Positions 56,227-64,000 of a DNA stretch of 64,000 nucleotides are shown piece after piece. Source of the DNA: Lepidodermella squamata (Eukaryota > Gastrotricha); contig JBLDXI010000042.1 of the NCBI GenBank assembly GCA_047495785.1, forward strand, positions 310,001-374,000, written 5' to 3'. The notes beneath the pieces were generated by a model. The model did no database searches. It saw only the letters and a program-made list of their open reading frames with translations, and was not told the DNA's origin. The translations under genes and the position numbers were made by a program. Position 1 is the first letter of the stretch. Every line of letters begins with the position of its first letter.

Positions 56227-57276
56227 AGTGAAAATTGCATTCAAAAAACTTATCAAAATAAATGTAAATTGTCAATTTATCTCGGCTGCAGACAATGCTT
56301 CTGTAACTATGCCATAATGCCCTGTGTGAAGAGAAATGAAGTTTCGGCCTTGGCTCTTTTTGCGTTTCGAAGCTCAGTGTTGACGGAAAGGCAGTCAAAG
56401 GGAAAGCCCAGCTGTTACCCGACGGATCCGGTGAATCCTTGAAAGCGGGGAAATGTCAAAGCCCGGTAAAAACGAGTGAATGAAGGAGATTTCAAAGTTG
56501 TTCAATGATGATATTGGAAATATTGCTGATTTGGAGAACTTGGATTTGTAATTACTACTGGCAGATCAGCTCAGCTTTTACTACACAAATATATTATCTC
56601 AATTTCATTAAATTTAGTATTAAACTTGAAAATATCATCGGTTTCGATGGGCGGTCCTTCTAGCAAGTGCTATTTCTGTTTTCATTACTAATAATAATTA
56701 GCTAATTTCCTAAAAATAATTTGATAATTTGCTATTAATAGCCAAAGCGCAAGGGACATCGTTTTAAATGCCCAAACCCGAGAAGAATTGTTATTTTCCA
56801 TTTAATATATAATTTTTCTTCCACGTGCTTCCAAGTAATTGCTCGTGGATTTTTTTTCGATCCTCCTCCTTTGTCTGGTAATTATTACTTTTGAAATAAT
56901 AAGCTGAGTGCTGAGTGTAACTTCTGATGATCACCGTCATTTCGTAATAGGAAATAGGAAATGTTGTTAGTGTGATCATAAAGATCACAGAACACAAATT
57001 CTCGCACTCAGAATGCTCTTGTAGTGTATCTTTTGAATGAAGTCCTGATGAGCGTTGTCCTTTTAGTCGGAGGTGTTCGCTTAGGAAAGGGACAGCGCGT
57101 GGTCCCGGACAAAGTACGTGATGGCATGCGTTTTTTTTAACCCGTCCAATTAACCTCTGCTATTACATAAAAAGGCAGCAAAAATAATCTTGGCTCGATA
57201 CTCATACCCTGATGATATGTCCGAATCCCGAATCCTAAAATAGTTAGTCGAGTTATGCGTCAATTATAACCGTGAA
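56227..57276. other. Intergenic with duplicated upstream block
   Basis: No gene was recognised. 57,003-57,276 is a diverged version of the receptor upstream block (TCTCGCACTCAGAATGCTCT, AAGTACGTGATGGC). Confidence 0.5.
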
Positions 57277-57338
57277 ATTAGGCTTCTCGGTATTAAGTTA
57301 CCGGCATGCCAACATTCCTCAAGCGCTAAATAAAAGCG
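57277..57338 (+). promoter_or_regulatory. Two-part promoter of receptor gene at 57,378
   Basis: ATTAGGCTTCTCGGTATTA (57,277-57,295) and GCTAAATAAAAGCG (57,325-57,338), 39 bp before the ATG. Confidence 0.65.
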
Positions 57339-57377
57339 GAAATTATTTTGTTAAAATCAGCGTTTTATAGTCAAATA

Positions 57378-59642
57378 ATGAAAACAACCTTCTCTATATT
57401 TGCGGCATTTCTCGTCTTCATCGCAAATTTAGTCAATGGGCAAAACACCAAACTGGAGATGTTCTTCGGCACCACGATAATTCAAACTCTCGATCCCACA
57501 AGTGACATTTGTCCTCATGTTCAAAAGCTGATGTTCAACATTGTCAGCAAGCGGGAGGATATCTTACCCGGCTACGAGTTGGTCGCTTTCAACCAGGATG
57601 AAGGACCTGGGAGTGTTCTGCTAACCAAGCGTGTCATTGAGTTCTACAGACAACCGCCGGCCAACAATTCCGTGAAATCGCCTGTTGTTATCGCAGGAGG
57701 TTTCACTGCTGGGTGCAAATCTCTTGCGCAAATTGTTCACCATTCGAATTTGGTCGCTATTGCCCCAGTTTGTCTATCGCCTTCGTTCACCGCCAATAGG
57801 GCATTGTTTCCAAATTTCTATCGCATCCGTCCTTCCGGAGAGGCACTAGCCCTGCCCAGGCTTAACTTCATCAAGGCGATCGGTGGATGGCGAAAGATTG
57901 CGATACTAGCGAATGCTGGCTCTACGATAGTCAACTTTCACGTTGCATCCTATTTCTACGATATGGCTGTCAAAAATGGATTAGAAGTTGTGCATTACGA
58001 CGCAGCTTTTGACTTGACTGACGACTTGATATGGGGCTTGAAGCAATCAGGGGCAAGGGTGATTGTATATGAAATTTCCGATCCGCCTACTGCTATGCTT
58101 TTTCTTTGCAAATGCTTCAGTTTCGGCTTGACTGGGCCTCGGTACGTTTTCATCATGGGTGGTAACGCTTATGGGGATTTAAGTACAACTCCTGACGTTG
58201 TCGATCAGGATTGTACCAAGGCTACTGTCCTGCAACAGTATAAATCTACAGTTTTCATTGGATCGCTAGGTTCAAGTTTTGGCGTTGAAAACACGGGTAA
58301 AACCAGTCTTGGATATGATGCGAAGCAGTTTGACGAAATGCTAGACAAGGCAGTTCCTCAAGCGAAAAACCTTTCCAACTACGGCAAACGTTTCCTCTGC
58401 CACGATCAGTACCTTCAAGCTATCCTAACGCTAGACGGGGCTGAGAAGATTCTGAAGATGAAGAATATGTCTCTCAAGGATTACAGTAACCAGCCGGAGA
58501 TAGTGATGGACGCTGCGAATAAAAGTGCTGCATCAATCAGATTCGTAGGCTTTAGACAAGGCGTTATCGAGTATTCTAGTCGGCTGGAAATGGATTCGGA
58601 GCCTCAGTACATCGTTCAGTGGTTACCAGAGGATAATAGAGCTCTGATCAACTTCGAAATCTATCTATTGCCGAACAAAACAAACGTCAGTGACATCTCG
58701 AGTTTCGCTATTCGCAGTTTCGAACCTTACGTCTGGTACACGGAGACTAAGCAGCCTCCAGCCGATTGGCCGGGCGAGGAAATCAGCGTAATCCATGTCC
58801 CAGATGCTTTTCTCATCTTTGCCTGCGTTTCTAGTGGAATAGTAACCTTTTGGCAACTGCTAGCACTGATCGCGAAAATTGAATTTCGCAGGATTATTTT
58901 TTTCCATGCATGCTTGTTACTCAACGCAGCTTCCAGCCTTTTCGCGCTGAATGTTCATTCTGCAGCGGTTTGTAACGCTAAGTACTTATTCCTGGTCATT
59001 GGAGCAACAGTCGTGCATTTGGTTCTCTATCGAAAGTTGGCATCACAAGTGACCACAAAGCGCCGAGCTACTATATTCTCGTACGACTTTCGAACGATGG
59101 TAATTCCAAGGCTATCGGCTAGGGTGGTGGAGAGAGGATCCAAGCGGTTGCAATTACTGTTCGCTAATGTTGCACCCATAATTGTCCTATTCATAAGTTT
59201 ATCAATATTAGCTGCATGGCTCGTCGAAAATCCTATGGAATCACGTATTAAGATCTCCCTCAGTGAGTATGTTGCTGAACGTGATATCTTTCGCCATGTC
59301 TATACAGATATATGCGAGGGTAGTGGTGCAACGGACTTGAATTTCATGATGGCGTTAGCAGCTGTTGACCTAGTTCCTGCAGGCGCGTCTGTCCTCTTAT
59401 CAATAGCCATAGCTAAGGTCGAAGAACCGGAAATCAAGCGTTATCGCATGGCCTCCCTTATCAACTTGCCCTTAGTCATCGGGGCGATTTTCATGGTTGT
59501 AGCATCAACCAATTTATATGTAACCCAGCAAATTGTTGCATCTCTCGCATGTTTGAGTATTTCAGGTCTGACCAGTGGGTTTGTACTATTCTCAGATAAA
59601 GCTGCAGCGGTTGCACGTCGATCGATTGAATTTTTTAAGTGA
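57378..59642 (+). CDS. GABA-B-like class C G-protein-coupled receptor (intact copy 4)
   Basis: A 754-residue single-exon receptor. ATG 57,378 starts the signal peptide (MKTTFSIFAAFLVF...VNGQ); an in-frame TTG 30 bases upstream has the wrong spacing from the promoter. The ligand-binding domain, linker and seven membrane segments are complete. The second intracellular loop is about three residues shorter than in the 5,219 copy (IPRLSARVVERGSKR), and loop 1 carries FRRIIFFHACLLLNAASSLF. No lesion was seen. AATAAA is at about 59,663. It is the last receptor before a different gene family. Confidence 0.93.
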   Translation: MKTTFSIFAAFLVFIANLVNGQNTKLEMFFGTTIIQTLDPTSDICPHVQKLMFNIVSKREDILPGYELVAFNQDEGPGSVLLTKRVIEFYRQPPANNSVKSPVVIAGGFTAGCKSLAQIVHHSNLVAIAPVCLSPSFTANRALFPNFYRIRPSGEALALPRLNFIKAIGGWRKIAILANAGSTIVNFHVASYFYDMAVKNGLEVVHYDAAFDLTDDLIWGLKQSGARVIVYEISDPPTAMLFLCKCFSFGLTGPRYVFIMGGNAYGDLSTTPDVVDQDCTKATVLQQYKSTVFIGSLGSSFGVENTGKTSLGYDAKQFDEMLDKAVPQAKNLSNYGKRFLCHDQYLQAILTLDGAEKILKMKNMSLKDYSNQPEIVMDAANKSAASIRFVGFRQGVIEYSSRLEMDSEPQYIVQWLPEDNRALINFEIYLLPNKTNVSDISSFAIRSFEPYVWYTETKQPPADWPGEEISVIHVPDAFLIFACVSSGIVTFWQLLALIAKIEFRRIIFFHACLLLNAASSLFALNVHSAAVCNAKYLFLVIGATVVHLVLYRKLASQVTTKRRATIFSYDFRTMVIPRLSARVVERGSKRLQLLFANVAPIIVLFISLSILAAWLVENPMESRIKISLSEYVAERDIFRHVYTDICEGSGATDLNFMMALAAVDLVPAGASVLLSIAIAKVEEPEIKRYRMASLINLPLVIGAIFMVVASTNLYVTQQIVASLACLSISGLTSGFVLFSDKAAAVARRSIEFFK

Positions 59643-60295
59643 AATGTTGTTCAAGCTTTGTCAAAATAAATCTTTACCGGACACTTTTTAAGGAAGCTCA
59701 ACAAACAGCTATTCTGCCTCGCTTTTTTGAATAACTCCATAGCCATGAAGACTGTCTCAACGCGGTTTTTGCCAGTCGATAGATCTAGTCTGAGGTGATC
59801 TTTCATCAAATTTTCGTCAGAAAGGGGTTTGGGAGACGAAAATGCTGCCCGCGTGTTTTATTTAAAATTCTCATGTTCGAAAAATGGCATTTTACAGGAT
59901 ATGAGGTTGGCTGGCATCATCCAGTGAAAAGGCTTTATCAGAATTTTTTCTTAGCTGGGACTTGGGTCAATAACGCGCCGTCAACAGGGAAATTTGAATT
60001 AGCGCTCACAGAGAAGGTCTCTTATCCACCAACCGCGATCGGAAATTGTTTTGCGGAATTTTTGATTGATCAGTGCCAATTTTATGAAACCTCGGAGAGT
60101 CGTGCAATGTTTGTTTCGGGAATCGGTGACTTGGATCAATCACGTTCATTCATGAGTTCAACGTTGTTTTTCTACGTAGGTGTTGTTGTTTTGAAAAAGT
60201 AAATCACGCTCGTGCCTCGAGCCAGGCGAGAAAACACGTGATTTTTAAAAACGTTTAGGAAATTTTTCAAGCATTCATTTTCACATAAAACAGCA
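59643..60295. other. Intergenic between receptor cluster and LamG-type gene
   Basis: A 109-codon ATG frame exists at 59,874-60,202 but shows no recognisable domain, no signal peptide and no promoter like those of the receptors. I treat the stretch as non-coding. Confidence 0.4.
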
Positions 60296-63200
60296 ATGAA
60301 AAGCATTAACTCAATAATCCTGTTGATTTCGTTCGCGTTCAACGGCCAGGCATCGGGCCAAGTCTTCAAGCGATGCTTCCAGGTGACCAACAATGCATTT
60401 ACGTCGTGCCGCGATAACAGCCCAACTTGTGATCCTATTACCGAGTATCAGGTATTTTTATTGACTAATTATTCGAGTGAATCCCAGCTTTCCATTGAGA
60501 GGAAACTTCGATTTTTCAAATGAATATTTTTTAATCTAGTGGGGTCCTTTATTCGATGATCTAACGACGTGCCGCTCAGGGGTGAGGAAAATATGCTATA
60601 TCCATCTCGGTTCTATTTATTTCTGAAATAGAATGCTAAAATGTGCTACAAATACGGTGCTCTAACAACTCGATGCAATCCTGGTCTCGGCAACTGCAAA
60701 TTAACAGGCGAACCAGCTGCCGACAGAGAAATCGAGGTTGATTCCAAGCTCAATAATGTCGCATTTTATATAATTAATGTCTAATTTTTAATCAATTTCA
60801 GCTCAGCTGGTTTAGGAATACCGCGCTGAAGGACAGTCTGGCCGCTTGCAATAGCGCGAGGTCGAAATTCACGGTACGGCCGAAAATAACCTACATTAGA
60901 AATAGCTAATGACCATATTATCTGTAAATTCACAGGATCAAGCCTTCAAACGATGCACAGACAACGGATCGGTGAAAACATGCGTTCCGGCCAATGTTAC
61001 CTGCCCTGAGAACTGGGTTTGAGCAAAAAATTCTCAACATACTGGTCATTTTATTTGTTTATTTGTTGATTGCAGCTCGAAAGTGGCCCATTCGATAATT
61101 TAAGTCTCTGCATCACTGGGACGCCACGTAAGATTTTTGAATTTATTGAATGAGCTTTGTTCACCACGCTCGGTAATAGTTCAAATTCCAGACAGCGAGA
61201 AACCTCACGTCAGGTGCTTCAGCTCGTCAAACGAAAGCTTCATCGATTGCCGCCTCGCGAAAACTGGCTGCCAGGCTGGGTCTGAAACGCAATAATTTTC
61301 GTCTGCGACGTTTAGCAACAGAGCTAACTGCATAAAAGGGGTAAAAATCGAGTTAATATAATACATTATCTGAGTTGGATTTTTTAATAAATTCACAAAA
61401 TCAAAATCATTACTGTGAGACTGAACGCAAGAAAAGGCATGACTTTTTTAATTTTCTTGTGGCGGCCTCATATCTAATGAAAATTAATTTTTATGAAAAG
61501 TCTTTAACTTCAGATATGTTGTGCATTTGATCCTATTTTTTTATAGAGAGCCGTCCAATGTGTCACAAGCAAAGGCAAGCAGTGCTATGGAGCTTTTCCG
61601 AGTGGTACCCGGGTGAGCCAGCTATTCAGCGAGCTGTCGGATCAGTAACGTTGTTACTTCATTTCAGATAAAAGTATATGGCAACTCAACGACGTTCAAG
61701 GAAAATCATGACGCCTGTAAGCGCGAGAAAACAGAGATACAGGCATGTTTCGAAAACATCAGTTGAATGTCAATTTTTTTTGAATTATTGGGAGAATTTG
61801 GCCAGGTGTTTGGGCCGAATCGGGCAGCTCAATCTTTTTAAATGGATAAATAATGCTTTTCCCAATTTGTTTTTTTTTACTTCATAACATTATTAATTAA
61901 TTTTCAATAATTAAAATTAATGAAGTAGGATCTTCGACGTTCAGCCCCAAAATTTTCTGACCGAAGGGCTCTTCTGTGGCTATTTTATTATTTTGTTGCC
62001 TAGTAGAAAATCGAGTGAAGAAACCGTTTTTGAGCTTAAAATATTCAGAATTTCAAACATTGTGACGCCGAAATTGCGTCTCAAGAAAAATCTGAACATT
62101 AAAACTCGCCGAAATTGCAGCAGAACCGGCTCATTTTTCGCCCACTGTCCTCATTTACAAAACCATCCTCGAATACAAAAATTCAGCCTATAAGACCTGT
62201 TCCTGCAGGCTGCTCTATTGTTAGATTTTTTCTTGCGACGCAATTTCGGCGTCACTATGATTGAACAAATTGCTGTATTTTCAGTACAAACTTTGCACGA
62301 ATGAGCTCCTGATGGCAGCTGTTTGCGTTTCGGTAGCGGAAAGCTGCCCGCAGAATATGGTGACCAGCATTTTCTTCATCTTCGTTCTTTATTTATGCCA
62401 TGTTTTTGAATTTAGACACAAGCCAATGGCACCACGTACGCCACCTTGGACGAGTGCAATCTGCGTGCGTTCAATTGATGAATTCTCAATTTTCTTATAG
62501 GATAACTTTCTTCTCCTTATAGTGACTCCTTTCGGGTTACCACGAAATACGGCTTTCTTCCCTCTCACGCAGGAATACGGCATCCGCGATATCAGTGGCA
62601 ATGGCATTGAATCAGCGATAGTTGGTGGCCAATCGCCCTCGTTCGTAACTGGGCCATTTGACTACCCTAACGCAGCTCTGTCTGTCGGGAATTCAGCCGG
62701 CTATTTTGAAGTGGCCAGTAGCAAGCTGGTTCTTAACAGTTCTTTCACAATCTCTGTTTACGCCGGCTTCACGGATGCCCCTAATGCTTTCGTTCCTATC
62801 ATTGAGTTCTACGACAGCGCCGCGCAATTGCGAATCTATTATAATCCTGCGGCAAACACTGTGGCAAGATACAACGGTAGGAGTCGTTCCCTTATCTATT
62901 CAATGATTCCGTACAATATGTTAACAGACAATGCGGATTCGATGTTCTTCCGCCAATGCAAGCCATTAATTGGAGGATGGGTCTTTATCGCCGTTACTTA
63001 CAATAAAACTACGCAACGATTAGTTGTGCATTGCGACGGGTTTAATTTTCAGCAGCTTATTTATTCGGTCGCTACGAGCAACAAATCAAATTTGGGAGCA
63101 ATTTCGCCAACAACTTAGGTCTTTCTGGCCAAATATCGTGCGTGTCGATCTTTGATCAAGCTCTAACGACCCCACAACTATGGATTGCGAGGAAGAAGTG

Positions 63201-63714
63201 TCTGCAAATTCACGCTGGCAAAACTTTGCTTCCCGAAGCATTGACCACCCTTCTTCCCTCGAACATAGCTATCTGGCCACTTGTGTCAGATTTCAACGAT
63301 GTCGTAGATCCGAGAGCCGATGCCACGCCCCCAAACACGGATTTGCAAAATGGTAGTGGGCCTTTTGCCGTAGAGAACACAGCGTTCCTCTACACAACTG
63401 CTGATCCTATTGTGGTGACTGCTGACAAAGTCAAGCTGGCCGCCGGGAGTTTTACTATCGCCATTCTTCTCTCACGCCCTGTGGCATTGAACATTCCGAT
63501 TCTCGAATTCGCCCCAGACGGATCAACGCTGGGACTTAAAGTTTCAGCTGACACAATCAGTTCCTTAAGCAGCCGTCCATATGGCCAAAATTCAACATCC
63601 TTTGCCATTTCTACGGAAACTGGCTGGGTGCATCTAGCATTAACGTTCGATGCGGGCGGCGATAAGCTGAGTTTATATTCCAGACGGAAATCAGTAGACT
63701 TGGAGCTCAGTTGA
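60296..63714 (+). pseudogene. Secreted Cys-rich / LamG-like multi-exon gene, probably damaged
   Basis: Exon 1 (60,296-60,451) encodes a signal peptide and a three-Cys module. Further exons at 60,632-60,736, 60,802-60,873, 60,936-61,016, 61,076-61,127, 61,192-61,340, 61,547-61,612, 61,668-61,716 and 62,285-62,359 repeat a C-x8/9-C-x6/7-C module followed by a short N/A-x-C module. A final exon from 62,501 encodes two tandem LamG/concanavalin-like folds (FFPLTQEYG..DISGNG; GQISCVSIFDQALT; IAIWPLVSDF), the second cut short by a stop. Lesions: TAA at 61,293-61,295 within exon 6, and a 1-bp loss near 63,110 that splits the first LamG fold. The phase between the exons at 61,668 and 62,285 does not fit, so an exon or splice site is missed. 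It would be an extracellular adhesion or recognition protein. Confidence 0.55.
62062..62255. mobile_element. MITE with GTGACGCCGAAATTGCGTC ends
   Basis: 194 bp with inverted repeats of about 33 bp (GTGACGCCGAAATTGCGTC, then CAAGAAAAA) at both ends, located in an intron of the LamG-type gene. A partial relative is at 48,333-48,452. Confidence 0.8.
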
Positions 63715-64000
63715 TCGTTTATGTGTATATATTCCTCACATAAACCTCACATAAAACGTCCTCGCCTGCGGCTCGGCCATTATATGTTCGATTTTTCAAC
63801 ATATTTCCTCCTCTATGTCCAATATTTGCATATACCCCGAGGCATAGTAGCATCTACCGATTGCCAGGGCTCCATTGAAATACCTACCCCCACGTTGCGA
63901 AGGTTAAAAAATCATGGAAAATGGGAAAATAAAACATCCAACTTAATTTTTCATCAAAAACTGAGCTTTTCGCCATTTTTAAATCAAACGCTCATTCGGT
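63715..64000. other. Window end, no gene seen
   Basis: Downstream of the LamG-type gene; an AATAAA lies at about 63,931. Nothing else was recognised. Confidence 0.4.

Noticed and set aside
59874-60202. 109-codon ORF downstream of the last receptor
   Set aside because: No domain, signal peptide, splice context or repeat of it elsewhere; length is within chance for this base composition.
1-64000. CRISPR arrays, rRNA, tRNA genes or bacterial operons
   Set aside because: No direct-repeat/spacer pattern, no recognisable tRNA or rRNA core, and eukaryotic splicing and poly(A) signals throughout.

Overview
This is a eukaryotic, animal-type window. It holds spliced genes with GT-AG introns (many only 52-60 nt), AATAAA poly(A) signals, TATA-like promoters and several families of eukaryotic transposons. 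The main gene family is an expanded set of intronless class C (GABA-B-type) G-protein-coupled receptors. That, together with tiny introns and a metazoan-style kinase/ankyrin/OTU protein, suggests an early-branching invertebrate such as a sponge or placozoan. The lineage is inference and could be wrong.

Layout. 1-1.2 kb: 3' end of a Copia-type pol, joined abruptly to a truncated receptor pseudogene (to 2.9 kb). 5.2-7.5 kb: an intact receptor. 7.7-27.8 kb: one CACTA/EnSpm-like DNA transposon with 14-bp terminal inverted repeats, sub-terminal ATGCGCGT-type repeats, a six-exon transposase gene and a second three-exon gene of unknown function. A complete, very young Gypsy-type, env-bearing retrotransposon (10,607-21,080; the 487-bp LTRs differ at one base by eye) is nested inside it. 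28.4-33.3 kb (minus strand): a ten-exon gene that splices in frame into an 802-residue protein with a kinase-like domain, coiled coil, ankyrin repeats, Pro-rich linker and OTU deubiquitinase domain. 34.1-36.6 kb (minus strand): a receptor pseudogene broken by a 323-bp MITE. 39.3-59.6 kb: five more full-length receptor loci on the plus strand plus one 140-bp tail relic. 60.3-63.7 kb: a multi-exon secreted Cys-rich/LamG-type gene, apparently damaged.

The receptor array is a birth-and-death cluster: four intact genes (5,219; 39,290; 53,956; 57,378), two nearly intact copies each with one simple lesion (a 7-bp tandem duplication at 45,720; a 15-bp duplication creating an in-frame TGA at 49,683), two degraded copies, and several tombstones that are only promoter-like or 3'-flank sequence. 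Every copy that keeps its 5' end has the same two-part promoter: an ATTAGGCTTCTCGGT-like box followed, usually 35-45 bp on, by GCTAAATAAAAGAGC. This suggests common regulation of the cluster.

The most unusual items are the kinase-ankyrin-OTU fusion protein, the shared receptor promoter module, and the Gypsy element's separate antisense Pro/Arg-rich ORF with its own poly(A) signal.
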